Origin: JALHNI01 sp044226365
GTDB lineage: Bacteria; Acidobacteriota; Terriglobia; Bryobacterales; Bryobacteraceae
DNA: 64,000 nt
NCBI GenBank assembly: GCA_044226365.1
Contig: JBGAHE010000028.1
Location: 1-64,000 of the forward strand
Reading direction: 5' to 3'
Shown here: positions 27,459-36,230 of the stretch, piece by piece
How the letters are laid out: every line of letters starts with the position of its first letter
Numbering within the stretch: position 1 is the first letter of the stretch
Notes under the pieces: generated by a model
What the model was told of the DNA's origin: nothing
Seen by the model: the letters and a program-made list of their open reading frames with translations, nothing else
Databases searched by the model: none
Program-made: the position numbers and the translations under genes

Positions 27459-27848
27459 ATGGTGGATATGAATCCTGGTCAGAAGTTTTTAGAGGACAAC
27501 GCGAAGAAGGAAGGTGTGCAAACCACCGCGTCCGGCTTGCAGTACGAAGTGCTGCGAGAGGGCGCGGGCGCCAAGCCGGGTCCGACGAGTACGGTGGAAG
27601 TGCATTACGAAGGCCGGCTGATTGACGGTAAAGTATTCGACTCGAGTTACCAGCGCAAGCAAACCATCTCGTTTCCGTTGAACCGCGTGATTGCCGGGTG
27701 GACCGAAGGTCTCCAACTGATGCCGACCGGCGCCAAGTATCGTCTGTATATTCCCTCGGAGTTAGGCTACGGCGCACGCGGCGCCGGAGCGGATATCCCG
27801 CCGCACGCGGCGCTGATTTTCGACGTGGAATTGATTTCGATTCGTTAA
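27459..27848 (+). CDS. FKBP-type peptidyl-prolyl cis-trans isomerase
   Basis: 129 residues. After a short N-terminal helix (PGQKFLEDNAKKEGVQTT) comes a complete FKBP domain: VEVHYEGRLIDGKVFDSSYQ, FPLNRVIAGWTEGLQLMPTG, YIPSELGYGARGAG and the final strand LIFDVELISI. The aromatic active-site residues of the family are present (Tyr, Phe-Asp, Trp, Tyr). No signal peptide, so it is probably cytoplasmic. The start is ATG 27459 or ATG 27468. A short hairpin with three Ts follows the stop. Confidence 0.94.
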   Translation: MVDMNPGQKFLEDNAKKEGVQTTASGLQYEVLREGAGAKPGPTSTVEVHYEGRLIDGKVFDSSYQRKQTISFPLNRVIAGWTEGLQLMPTGAKYRLYIPSELGYGARGAGADIPPHAALIFDVELISIR

Positions 27849-27858
27849 TGACAGCGGC

Positions 27859-27887
27859 GGGCGGCTGGCGTAAGTAAGCCGCCCTTT
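27859..27887 (+). terminator. Weak hairpin terminator after the FKBP gene
   Basis: An 8-bp perfect stem GGGCGGCT/AGCCGCCC with a 10-nt loop is followed by only TTT. It lies 10 nt after the FKBP stop. The short T-run makes it a weak candidate for intrinsic termination. Confidence 0.4.
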
Positions 27888-27903
27888 CCCATCTCCGTGA
27901 CCG

Positions 27904-27918
27904 AGTAGGTCGCCTACT
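27904..27918. promoter_or_regulatory. Palindrome AGTAGG-TCG-CCTACT upstream of the DUF3857 gene
   Basis: Exact 6-nt arms around a 3-nt centre, about 50 nt before the start of the DUF3857 protein gene. A -10-like TATGCT lies further down at 27953-27958. A possible operator or the end of the terminator region; no partner protein can be named. Confidence 0.3.
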
Positions 27919-27966
27919 ACTGTCCTGGTTCTGGTTTGGTAATCCGGCAGAGTATGCTGATCAGTG

Positions 27967-30900
27967 ATGTTATTTGATCGGAAATTCTCCGGCATTTTCG
28001 GCGTCATTTTCCTGTTAGTGGCTCCGCTGTGGGCACAAGACGGGCCAATGACGATTCCTGAGCCCTTCGCGGCTCCCCCCTCTCAGTTACTCCAGCTGGC
28101 GGACAAGTTCACCGTGCCGGCGCAGACCGGCGTGAAGGTGCTGTTCGACGATAGTAGCTATACCTTCGATGCCGAAGGCCGGGCGACCTATCGTTGGCGC
28201 CGCGTGTTTCAGATTCTCCAGGCTGACCAAGTGGATGACTGGTCGACGCTCAGTTCGGACTGGTCACCCTGGCATCAAGCACGACCCGAGTTGCAGGCGC
28301 GCGTGATCACTCGGGATCGGCGCGAACATGTGCTCGATCCAAAAACGATCACGCAAGTGCCCGCTCGCGAACACGGCAGCAATATCTTCAGCGATGCGAT
28401 GACGCTGCGTGCGCCGTTACCGGCCGTGGCCGTCGGCGCCGTGGTGGAGCAATTGGTGGTGACCAAGGACACCGCCCCCTTGTTTAGTGCCGGAATTGCT
28501 TACCGGTTGAACTTATCGATCGGTGTGCCGCTGGCGCGCACGCGCATGGTGATCTCGGCGGCGGCTCCGCAACGTTTGCGAGTCAAGGCGCCGATGGCCC
28601 CGCCTCAGGCGGTGCGGGAAACTCAGGAGGCAGGCCGGGCGGTGTTCACCATCGACTATGGTCCGGTGGAGTTAGGGAATAAAACTTACCCGCTGCTGCC
28701 GCCCGAAGTCCCGCGCTGGTCGACAGTTGAGTTTTCGGTCGGCGAAAGCTGGCAACAGGTAGCCGCTGCTTACAGCCGTCAGGTGGATGCTCAATTGGCG
28801 AAGGCCGACCCGAAAGCGCTGCAGTCCGATCTGCCCGCCAAGGGGACCCGGGAGCAGGTGATTTCGCAGGCGCTGGCCAAACTGCATCGGGAAGTGCGTT
28901 ACACCGGGATGGAGTTAGGAGAAGCTTCCTTGATTCCGCATGCGCCATCCGAGGTGCTCAAGCGGCACTACGGGGACTGCAAGGACAAAGCGACTCTGCT
29001 GGTGGGAATGTTGCGCGCGAAGGGAATTGCCGCTTATGTCGCGTTGCTCAATACCGGTCCGGCCCGCGATATCGATCCCGAACTGCCCGGGATGGGTCGT
29101 TTCGATCACGCGATTGTGCACGTGCCGGGTACTCCGAGTTACTGGATCGACGCGACCGATGAGTATGCCGCTCTCGGCACGCTCGCCTCGGCGGATCGTG
29201 GCCGCTGGATTCTGGTCGCCAGCGCCGATACCACCGAGTTGAAAAAGACTCCCGAACTGCAACCAGGCGAAGGATTATCGACTGAGTTCCGGGAGATTCG
29301 CTTGGCCAAGCGCGGGCCGGCAAGCGTGGTGGAAGTCACCGAACCCGGTCCGCAACGCGCGGCTGAGTTGCGCGGGCACTATGCCGGCACTGACCAGAAG
29401 CAGCTGCAGAAGGATCTGGACGGCTACATGAAGCGCACTTATCTCACCGACAAGCCCGTGACTTACGAGGTGACTCCGCCGAACGATCTGACCCAGCCCT
29501 TCAAGCTGCGACTGTCGGTTGCCGCGGCTTCACGAGGTTATACCGACGCCACCTCTGCCGTGGCCGCGATCCCTCTCGGACCAATCGCGCAGGACCTGCC
29601 CGAATACCTGCGTGCTCCTCTGGCCGACGAGGGCGAGGAAAAGCTGCCGCCCCGCACCGCGGACGTTTACTTCAGCGAGCCTTTTGTCAACGAATGGCGC
29701 TATCGGATCATTCCGCCGGAAGGTTTTCGCGTGCGCGACCTACCGCGGGCGTCGAAGGCGAACTACGGCTCGGCGTCACTGAGTCAGGAGTATGCGGAGC
29801 AGCCGGATGGGGTGGTGCTGGCGACGTTCCGTTTCGATTCCGGCCCAGGGCGGGTCTCACCGGCCCAGGCCGAGGAGATGCGCCGCGGGTTGATTGAACT
29901 GAACAAAGCGCCGGCGATGATGGTGAACTTCGATCACGTCGGAGAGTTGCTGCTCTCCAAGGGCAAGGTGAAGGAAGCCGTGGCTTACTTCCAGGCGGAA
30001 AACGCCAAGAGTCCGAAGGACCCGATGCCACGCATGCGTTTATCGCAGGCGCTGCTGCGAAGCGGCTTAGGCGAAGCGGCGCGCGAGGAAGCGCGGCTGG
30101 CGGTGGAGGCAGAGCCGAAGTCCGTTGATGCCTGGAGAAATCTGGGCTGGATTCGCGAACACGATTCGGTGGGCCGCCTTCGCCATCTCGGCTACGATCG
30201 GGCGGGCGCGCTGGCCGCCTATCGGCACGCGAAGGCTTTGCCGCAGGAAGAGTGGACTCCCATCGGCGACTTGGCCATTCTGCTTGAGCACAACGTGGCC
30301 GGCGACCGTTACGCGCCCGACGCCGACCTGGAGGGTGCCATCGCCGAGTATCGGGCCATCGGCAGCGAGAAGCTCGCCAAGGTCAGCTTGGAGAACAATC
30401 TGCATTACGCGCTCTTCTACGTCGGCCGCCTGGAGGATCTCCGGAAGGCGGTTGCGGAGCGGAAGGACAGCACGGCGCGCATGTTCGCCGTCGCGTTGGC
30501 GGCGGTGGAGGGCGGCGCGCCGGCGGCCGCCAAGGAAGCGGGCTCCATTCAAGACGCCAACGAACGGCGACAGGCCATGCTGACCGCCGGCAACGTCTTG
30601 ATGCGCGATCGCCGCTACCCGCTAGCTGCCGAGGTGCTGACGGCGGGGGCGCAAGGGGCGCCGAACGCGGCGCGGAACATCGGATTGGCGAACGCGCTTC
30701 GCAATACCAAGCGTCTCGATCAGATGGACATGCCCGCCGCGAAACCAAACAGCGCGGTGCTTCGCCTCTTTGCGCTCAACTTCGGAGCGCGCGAGCCAGC
30801 CGAAGACGAGTTCTGGAGCCTGTTTGTCTCGTTTGCGAGACCCAAGCCCACCCAGGACAAAGACGAAGTGGCGCCGGAGACTGCGGCCGTCCGCAACGCC

Positions 30901-32076
30901 CGGCGTCAGGTGCGGGCACAAGCCGCGACTTCGGGGTTGCCGTTGCCCGTGCTCGGTGACTTGGGTTTGGCGATGGCGCAACTATCCACCGAAGGGGACG
31001 ATCAGGCGGGCTATCGTGTGCGGGTGCGCATTCCGTCGCCCAACGGACAGCCGGTGGTCGAAACCTACCTCGTGATCCGCGAGAACGACGGCTATGTGCT
31101 GGTGGGGTCCAATCACGGATTGGCCGATGCCGGCACGGAGGTGCTTCGCCGCGCCGCGGCTGGCGATCTGCTCAACGCCCGCAAGCTCCTGGACTGGATC
31201 CGAGAGCTCATCGAACGCACCAATGGCGAGGATCCGTATGCCGGTCTGGCCTTCCCTTATCTGTGGGAACGTGGCGAGGCGGGCGATCTGGAGCGGGTGC
31301 GGACCGCCGTGGCGAGTTTGCGTCTCCGCAATGCGGAAAGCCTCAAGGTCCTCCAGGCGGCGCGAGCCAAAGTCGAGAATGCGGCCGAGGGCGCGCCGCT
31401 CGATCATGCGCTGGGACAGGCCGGGTTGGCGCAGCGTCTGCCCGAAGTGCTGCTGCTCGCCGGGCAACGGTTGGCGAAGCTGAGCCCGAACTCAGCCACC
31501 GCCTTCACCTGGCAAATGATGGGTCTGTCGCAACTGCGGCGCGAAGCGGAAGCCGACGCCCTGGTGGCTGACCGTCTGCGCCGGTTGCCGAACGATGCGG
31601 TGGCGATGCGCTTGGCCGCCGGCGACGCGATGCGGCGAGGCCAGTGGAAGGCGCTCAGCGAATGGACCGATCGTCTCGAGAAGGCGGGCTTGGCCGACGC
31701 GCAGGATTACAACAACCTCGCCTGGGCCCAACTCGTGGAGAAAGGCGGCTCCGAGCAATCGCTCGAGCTCGTCAATCGCGGACTCAACCAGGCGAAGAGC
31801 AGCTTCCCGATTCTGCATACCGCCGCGGCGCTCTACGCGGAAATGGGCCGGCTGGCCGAAGCGCGGGAGTATCTGCTGCAGGGCATGGAGGCGGCGCAGT
31901 TGGATGAGCCCAATTCTGCTTGCGCTTTCGTGCAAGGGCAGATCGCCGAACAACTCGGGCTCAAGGCCGTGGCTCGGCAGTTTTATGAACGCGCCAGCCC
32001 AGCCAGCGAGCGTGCCGATCCGGCTGGCACTTCCACCGCCGCCTTGGCGAAGAAGCGGCTCGCTCGGCTGCGTTAG
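27967..32076 (+). CDS. Exported DUF3857/transglutaminase-like protein with TPR repeats
   Basis: 1369 residues with a signal peptide (FSGIFGVIFLLVAPLWAQD). Residues ~55-270 are a DUF3857 beta-sandwich. Residues ~290-420 are a transglutaminase-like core with the triad Cys in RHYGDCKDKATLL, His in MGRFDHAIVHVP and Asp in YWIDATDEY. From about residue 655 a long series of TPR-like helix pairs runs to the C-terminus (LLSKGKVKEAVAYFQAENAK; LAEAREYLLQGMEAAQL). The family pairs a protein-processing or peptide-cleaving core with scaffolding repeats; the substrate is unknown. ATG 27967 is used; GTG 27964 is one codon earlier. Confidence 0.85.
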   Translation: MLFDRKFSGIFGVIFLLVAPLWAQDGPMTIPEPFAAPPSQLLQLADKFTVPAQTGVKVLFDDSSYTFDAEGRATYRWRRVFQILQADQVDDWSTLSSDWSPWHQARPELQARVITRDRREHVLDPKTITQVPAREHGSNIFSDAMTLRAPLPAVAVGAVVEQLVVTKDTAPLFSAGIAYRLNLSIGVPLARTRMVISAAAPQRLRVKAPMAPPQAVRETQEAGRAVFTIDYGPVELGNKTYPLLPPEVPRWSTVEFSVGESWQQVAAAYSRQVDAQLAKADPKALQSDLPAKGTREQVISQALAKLHREVRYTGMELGEASLIPHAPSEVLKRHYGDCKDKATLLVGMLRAKGIAAYVALLNTGPARDIDPELPGMGRFDHAIVHVPGTPSYWIDATDEYAALGTLASADRGRWILVASADTTELKKTPELQPGEGLSTEFREIRLAKRGPASVVEVTEPGPQRAAELRGHYAGTDQKQLQKDLDGYMKRTYLTDKPVTYEVTPPNDLTQPFKLRLSVAAASRGYTDATSAVAAIPLGPIAQDLPEYLRAPLADEGEEKLPPRTADVYFSEPFVNEWRYRIIPPEGFRVRDLPRASKANYGSASLSQEYAEQPDGVVLATFRFDSGPGRVSPAQAEEMRRGLIELNKAPAMMVNFDHVGELLLSKGKVKEAVAYFQAENAKSPKDPMPRMRLSQALLRSGLGEAAREEARLAVEAEPKSVDAWRNLGWIREHDSVGRLRHLGYDRAGALAAYRHAKALPQEEWTPIGDLAILLEHNVAGDRYAPDADLEGAIAEYRAIGSEKLAKVSLENNLHYALFYVGRLEDLRKAVAERKDSTARMFAVALAAVEGGAPAAAKEAGSIQDANERRQAMLTAGNVLMRDRRYPLAAEVLTAGAQGAPNAARNIGLANALRNTKRLDQMDMPAAKPNSAVLRLFALNFGAREPAEDEFWSLFVSFARPKPTQDKDEVAPETAAVRNARRQVRAQAATSGLPLPVLGDLGLAMAQLSTEGDDQAGYRVRVRIPSPNGQPVVETYLVIRENDGYVLVGSNHGLADAGTEVLRRAAAGDLLNARKLLDWIRELIERTNGEDPYAGLAFPYLWERGEAGDLERVRTAVASLRLRNAESLKVLQAARAKVENAAEGAPLDHALGQAGLAQRLPEVLLLAGQRLAKLSPNSATAFTWQMMGLSQLRREAEADALVADRLRRLPNDAVAMRLAAGDAMRRGQWKALSEWTDRLEKAGLADAQDYNNLAWAQLVEKGGSEQSLELVNRGLNQAKSSFPILHTAAALYAEMGRLAEAREYLLQGMEAAQLDEPNSACAFVQGQIAEQLGLKAVARQFYERASPASERADPAGTSTAALAKKRLARLR

Positions 32077-32087
32077 CCCTCACCCCA

Positions 32088-32121
32088 AAAGAAAAAGACC
32101 GGCGTCGGATGACGCCGGTCT
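32088..32121 (-). terminator. Intrinsic terminator of katG
   Basis: An 11-bp perfect stem AGACCGGCGTC/GACGCCGGTCT with a 4-nt loop. Read on the minus strand it is followed by TTTTTC and TTTT, the expected U-tract, and it begins 20 nt after the katG stop. On the plus strand there is no T-tract, so it mainly serves katG. Confidence 0.85.
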
Positions 32122-32140
32122 CGAGTAGCGCACGTCTCGC

Positions 32141-34354
32141 TTAATGTAAGTCGAAGCGGTCGAGGTTCATCACCTTGGTCCAGGCCTTGGCGAAGTCCTG
32201 GACAAACTTCTCTTTGCTGTCGGCGGAGGCGTAAACCTCGGTGATGGCGCGGAGTTCGGAGTTCGAGCCGAAGACCAGATCCACGGGAGTGGCGGTCCAC
32301 TTGGCGGAGCCGGTCTTGCGGTCAACGCCCTGGTACACGCCTTCTTCTGTAGCCTTGGTCCACCTGGTGGACATGTCCAGCAGGTTCGCAAAGACGCTGT
32401 TGTCGAGCGTGCCCGGGCGAGCCGTGAAGACTCCCGCGGTGGACCCGCCGGCGTTCGCATTGAGCGCTCGCAAGCCCCCCACCAGCACCGTCATTTCCGG
32501 CACGGTGAGGTTCAGCATCTTGGCGCGGTCCACCAGCATTTCCGCGGGCGAAAGCTTCTGGCTGGACTTGTAGTAATTGCGGAAACCGTCAGCCGCCGGT
32601 TCGAGCGCGGCGAACGAGGCGGCGTCCGTCTGGTCCTGCGTGGCATCCACGCGGCCGGGAGCAAACGCCACTGTCACCGGGTAGCCGGCGTCCTTCGCCG
32701 CCTTCTCCACGGCAGCCGTTCCGCCGAGGACGATCAGATCCGCGAGCGACACTTTCTTCGCGCCGGACTTGGCGTTGAACTCTGTCTGAATCGCCTCCAG
32801 GCGTGGCAGCACTTTGGCGAGTTCGGCCGGGTTATTGACTGCCCAATCCTTCTGCGGAGCCAGCCGCAAACGAGCGCCGTTGGCGCCGCCGCGCATGTCG
32901 GTGCCGCGGAACGAAGCGGCCGACGCCCAAGCCGTGCGGACCAGTTCAGGAACGGTGAGGCCGGAAGCGAGAATCTTCGCCTTCAGCGCGGCCACGTCCT
33001 TGGCCTCGATCGGCTTGTAGTTCGCCTTCGGCAGCGGGTCCTGCCAGATCTGGTCGTCGCTGGGCACTTCCGACCCGATGTAGCGGGCGCGCGGGCCCAT
33101 ATCGCGATGCGTGAGCTTGAACCAGGCCTTGGCGAAGGCCAGGCGGAACTCTTCGGGGTGCTCGCGGAAGCGCATGGCAATCTTGCGATAACTCGGATCC
33201 TCTTTGAGGGCGAGGTCCGTCGTGAACATGATCGGCGCGTGGCGCTGGGCGGGATCGTGCGCATCGGGCACGAGGTTCGCGCCCTTGTTATCGGCGGGCA
33301 CCCACTGGGTGGCGCCGGCGGGGCTCTTGGTCTTCACCCATTCGTAGGCGAACAGATTGTCGAGATAGTTGGAGGACCACTTGGTGGGGGTGACGGTCCA
33401 GGCGCCCTCGAGGCCGGAGGTCACGGTGTCTTTGCCGTTGCCCTTGCCGCAGTTGTTCTCCCAACCGAGGCCCTGCTTCTCCACGCCCGTGGCGGCGGGC
33501 TCATTGCCGACGCAGCGATTGGGCGCGTGGGCGCCATGGGCCTTGCCGAAGGTGTGGCCGCCGGCGATCAGCGCCAGCGTCTCTTCGTCATTCATCGCCA
33601 TGCGGCCGAACGTCTCACGAATGTCCTTGGCGGCGGCCAGCGGATCCGGGTTGCCGTTCGGGCCTTCCGGGTTTACATAGATCAGGCCCATCTGGACGGC
33701 GGCCAACGGCTTCGCCAGATTGCGATTGCCGCTGTAGCGCTGGTCGTCCAGCATCTTCTTCTCGGGACCCCAGTAGACCAGTTCGGGTTCCCAATCATCA
33801 GCGCGCCCGCCCGCAAAGCCGAACGTCTTGAAGCCCATGTTTTCGAGCGCCACGTTGCCGGCCAACACCATCAGGTCGCCCCAGGAGAGCTTCTGGCCAT
33901 ACTTCTGCTTCACCGGCCACAACAGGCGGCGGGCTTTATCGAGGTTCGCGTTGTCGGGCCAACTGTTGAGCGGGTCAAACCGCTGCTGACCGCCATCGGC
34001 GCCGCCGCGGCCATCCAGCGTGCGATACGTGCCGGCGCTGTGCCAGGCCATGCGGATGAAGAAGGGGCCGTAATTGCCATAGTCGGCCGGCCACCAATCC
34101 TGCGAAGTCGTCAGCACGCGATTGATGTCCTGTTTCACGGCCTTCAGGTCCAGCGTCGCGAAGGCTTTGGCGTAGTTGAAATCCTTGCCGAGTGGATTTG
34201 ACTCCACTGAATTCTGGCGCAGCGGCGTCAGATCGAGCTTTTCCGGCCACCAAAACTTGTCGGACTGGGGGGCTTGGGCCAGGGCGCTACCGGTTTGGAT
34301 CACGGCGGCGACAACCGCCACGAGGGGAAGTCGGAGTCTTAAAGACGCGTTCAT
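32141..34354 (-). CDS. katG: Catalase-peroxidase with signal peptide
   Basis: 737 residues, normal for KatG plus a leader. The distal heme residues lie in RMAWHSAGTYR (Trp and His of the active site); the Tyr of the Met-Tyr-Trp adduct lies in GLIYVNPEGPNG, and the proximal His in ALIAGGHTFGKAHG. The C-terminal domain is the degenerate second copy. Unusually, ATG 34354 begins a signal peptide (RLRLPLVAVVAAVIQTGSALA), so the enzyme should work in the periplasm, as KatP-type enzymes do. It removes hydrogen peroxide. A strong terminator follows. The Crp/Fnr regulator gene is divergent from it. Confidence 0.96.
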   Translation of the reverse strand: MNASLRLRLPLVAVVAAVIQTGSALAQAPQSDKFWWPEKLDLTPLRQNSVESNPLGKDFNYAKAFATLDLKAVKQDINRVLTTSQDWWPADYGNYGPFFIRMAWHSAGTYRTLDGRGGADGGQQRFDPLNSWPDNANLDKARRLLWPVKQKYGQKLSWGDLMVLAGNVALENMGFKTFGFAGGRADDWEPELVYWGPEKKMLDDQRYSGNRNLAKPLAAVQMGLIYVNPEGPNGNPDPLAAAKDIRETFGRMAMNDEETLALIAGGHTFGKAHGAHAPNRCVGNEPAATGVEKQGLGWENNCGKGNGKDTVTSGLEGAWTVTPTKWSSNYLDNLFAYEWVKTKSPAGATQWVPADNKGANLVPDAHDPAQRHAPIMFTTDLALKEDPSYRKIAMRFREHPEEFRLAFAKAWFKLTHRDMGPRARYIGSEVPSDDQIWQDPLPKANYKPIEAKDVAALKAKILASGLTVPELVRTAWASAASFRGTDMRGGANGARLRLAPQKDWAVNNPAELAKVLPRLEAIQTEFNAKSGAKKVSLADLIVLGGTAAVEKAAKDAGYPVTVAFAPGRVDATQDQTDAASFAALEPAADGFRNYYKSSQKLSPAEMLVDRAKMLNLTVPEMTVLVGGLRALNANAGGSTAGVFTARPGTLDNSVFANLLDMSTRWTKATEEGVYQGVDRKTGSAKWTATPVDLVFGSNSELRAITEVYASADSKEKFVQDFAKAWTKVMNLDRFDLH

Positions 34355-34508
34355 GTTCCTGAGTGTAAGGACGGGTCCCTCATAGGTCAACGCGATTGGG
34401 ACTATCCCTTGCATCGGGATTTCCTATGCCACCGAAGGCCGCCGATGGAACGCGAAAACTCTTCCCGCCCGCATCAGCCGGCGTGCGCGATGATGGTGGC
34501 GACTCTTC

Positions 34509-35192
34509 ATGGATAAGGCCACTGCACTTGCGAAAACCCAGCTCTTCGGCCATCTCGAGGCCGCGGCTCTGGCGGAGCTCGCGGCGATCTGCCATCCGCG
34601 CCAGCTCAGTCGCGGCGAGATCCTGTTCCTGGTCGGGGAGGAGGCCGCCGGGCTGTTCGTCGTGTGCACGGGCGAGATTCGCGCCTATCGGGTGAATGCG
34701 CAAGGCCGGGAGCAGACCATCCATGTGGAGCGCGCCGGGGCGACCCTCGCCGAAGTGCCGCTGTTTGACGACGGCCCGTATCCGGCTACCGCTGTCGCCG
34801 AGTCCCCGGCGACGGTGCTGTTTCTCGCCAAGGCAGACTTCCGCCAGTTCCTGTTGCGGCATCCCGCCGTGGCGCTGGTCGCTCTGCGCCTGATGGCCAA
34901 ACGCCTGCGCGGCCATGCCGAACTGGTGGACTCGCTCGCTCTCCAGCAGGTGGGCCAGCGCGTGGCGCGCTTCCTGCTGGCCGAAGCCGCCGGCCGCGAC
35001 TTCGCCGAACTCACCGTCTCGAATGAAGAACTCGCCAAGCGCCTCGGCACCGTGCGCGAAGTCGTCTCCCGGACGCTCTCGCGGCTCGAAGCCGATGGCC
35101 TGATCAGTCAGCAACCCGCGCACGCCGGCCAGCCGCGCCGTATTCTGCTTTGCGACCCCGCGCGGCTGGCGACCTACGGTGACTCGGCTTAA
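34509..35192 (+). CDS. Crp/Fnr family transcriptional regulator
   Basis: 227 residues, normal length. Residues ~10-120 form a cyclic-nucleotide-type beta-roll (LSRGEILFLVGEEAAGLFVV), and residues ~150-215 the winged helix with recognition region NEELAKRLGTVREVVSRTLSRLEADGLI. The N-terminal cysteine cluster of FNR is absent, so it is closer to DNR/NnrR- or CRP-like members; a heme or other ligand cannot be judged. Its stop overlaps that of the convergent iron-sulfur repair gene within a shared TTAA. A CRP-like palindrome lies upstream of that repair gene, so it is the obvious target. Confidence 0.9.
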   Translation: MDKATALAKTQLFGHLEAAALAELAAICHPRQLSRGEILFLVGEEAAGLFVVCTGEIRAYRVNAQGREQTIHVERAGATLAEVPLFDDGPYPATAVAESPATVLFLAKADFRQFLLRHPAVALVALRLMAKRLRGHAELVDSLALQQVGQRVARFLLAEAAGRDFAELTVSNEELAKRLGTVREVVSRTLSRLEADGLISQQPAHAGQPRRILLCDPARLATYGDSA

Positions 35193-35875
35193 GCCTTCAG
35201 CGCCCGCGGAAACAGCACGTTGTTCTCGAGATGGATGTGCTGGTGCAAGTCCTTCTCGAGCTCCGCCAGTCCGTAGAACAGCGCGCGATAGGTCGGGCAG
35301 GCCCAGGCGGGCGGCTCGAAGTTGTTGGACAGCGTCCGGATGCGCGCCAACTGCTCGCCGGCGTCATCGTGTTCGCCCGCCATCTGCGCAATCGGCGCTT
35401 GGATCGAGGCTACCTCGTCGCTCGCCGCCGCTTCCAACCGTTCGATCAGCGGAAACAGCACGCGCTCTTCTTTCAGCATGTGCAGCGCCAGCTCATTGGT
35501 CAACGCCGTGAAGATGTCGCGGATCTCCACCACCTCCGGCCGATCGTGCCCGTGTTTGGTGATCACGCGCTCCATCCGTCGCTCAATCTCCGGCGTCAAG
35601 CGCCGCACCAAGGCATGATGCTCGTTCACGATGTGCCGGCACAGCGCCGTCAGCGGCTGTTGCGTCCAATCCACGCCCACCGGCGCCGCTCCGGTCGTCG
35701 CTTCCTGCAGACGCTGGGCGAGATTCTCCCAAGGCACATTCGCCCGTTCGCAGGCGGCGCCGAGTGTCCGCGCGCCGCCGCAACAGTAGTCGATCCCCAG
35801 GGCTTCAAACACCGCCACCGACTGGGGATAGCGCAAGGCGATGTCGCGGGTGGCTTGTTCCGGGCTTAAGGTCAT
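35189..35875 (-). CDS. Di-iron iron-sulfur cluster repair protein (RIC/YtfE/ScdA)
   Basis: 228 residues. The N-terminal ScdA_N (DUF542) domain has the YCCGG motif at residues 30-34. The hemerythrin-like four-helix bundle follows, with iron ligands in HIVNEHHALVRR, LALHMLKEERVLFP, AGEHDDAGEQL and LHQHIHLENNVLFP. RIC proteins repair Fe-S clusters damaged by nitric oxide or oxidants in the cytoplasm. A Shine-Dalgarno AGAGGA precedes ATG 35875. A CRP/FNR-type palindrome lies 48-63 nt upstream, and the overlapping convergent gene encodes a Crp/Fnr regulator, which together suggest a nitrosative-stress unit. Confidence 0.93.
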   Translation of the reverse strand: MTLSPEQATRDIALRYPQSVAVFEALGIDYCCGGARTLGAACERANVPWENLAQRLQEATTGAAPVGVDWTQQPLTALCRHIVNEHHALVRRLTPEIERRMERVITKHGHDRPEVVEIRDIFTALTNELALHMLKEERVLFPLIERLEAAASDEVASIQAPIAQMAGEHDDAGEQLARIRTLSNNFEPPAWACPTYRALFYGLAELEKDLHQHIHLENNVLFPRALKA

Positions 35876-35922
35876 CTGATTTTTCCTCTGCTCTCACGTT
35901 ACGGGCCGCGGCCGGCTGAGGC

Positions 35923-35938
35923 TGTGACTTGAGTCACG
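35923..35938. promoter_or_regulatory. CRP/FNR-type operator TGTGA-N6-TCACG
   Basis: Arms GTGACT and AGTCAC are exact reverse complements around TG; the sequence fits the CRP pattern TGTGA-N6-TCACA at all but the last base. It lies between the RIC gene (minus) and the acylphosphatase gene (plus). It is the right distance (centre about 55 nt from the RIC start codon) to activate RIC. The Crp/Fnr regulator encoded next to RIC is the likely binder. Confidence 0.55.
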
Positions 35939-35962
35939 CCGGCTCGATTAAGATGGGCGTTG

Positions 35963-36229
35963 ATGACTGGTCGGCTGGCGTATGTTTCAGGGCGGGTGCA
36001 AGGCGTCGGGTTTCGCAACTTCGTCCAGCGGGAAGCGCGACGGCTCGGCGTGCAGGGCTTTGCTCGCAATCTGGCCGACGGCCGCGTCGAGGTGCAGGCC
36101 TTTGGCGAGGAAGCTGCTGTGCAGGAATTGATGGGCCTGGTGGCCATCGGACCCCGCTGGGCCGAGGTCCGCGGACTCGAGACCCGCGAGACCCCGATGC
36201 TAAACTGTGAGGGTTTTGACATCCGCTGA
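35963..36229 (+). CDS. acyP: Acylphosphatase
   Basis: 88 residues, the normal family length. The phosphate-binding loop and catalytic Arg appear in VSGRVQGVGFRNFVQ, and the catalytic Asn in GFARNLADGRVEVQAFG. It hydrolyses acyl-phosphates such as acetyl phosphate or 1,3-bisphosphoglycerate in the cytoplasm. ATG 35963 is used; a TTG one codon earlier is in frame. The start of apt follows after 1 nt, so the two are co-transcribed. Confidence 0.93.
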   Translation: MTGRLAYVSGRVQGVGFRNFVQREARRLGVQGFARNLADGRVEVQAFGEEAAVQELMGLVAIGPRWAEVRGLETRETPMLNCEGFDIR

Positions 36230-36230
36230 C

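Noticed and set aside
32088..32121. Terminator of the plus-strand DUF3857 gene
   Set aside because: The hairpin has its T-tract only on the minus strand, so it belongs to katG; on the plus strand it is at best a weak stop.
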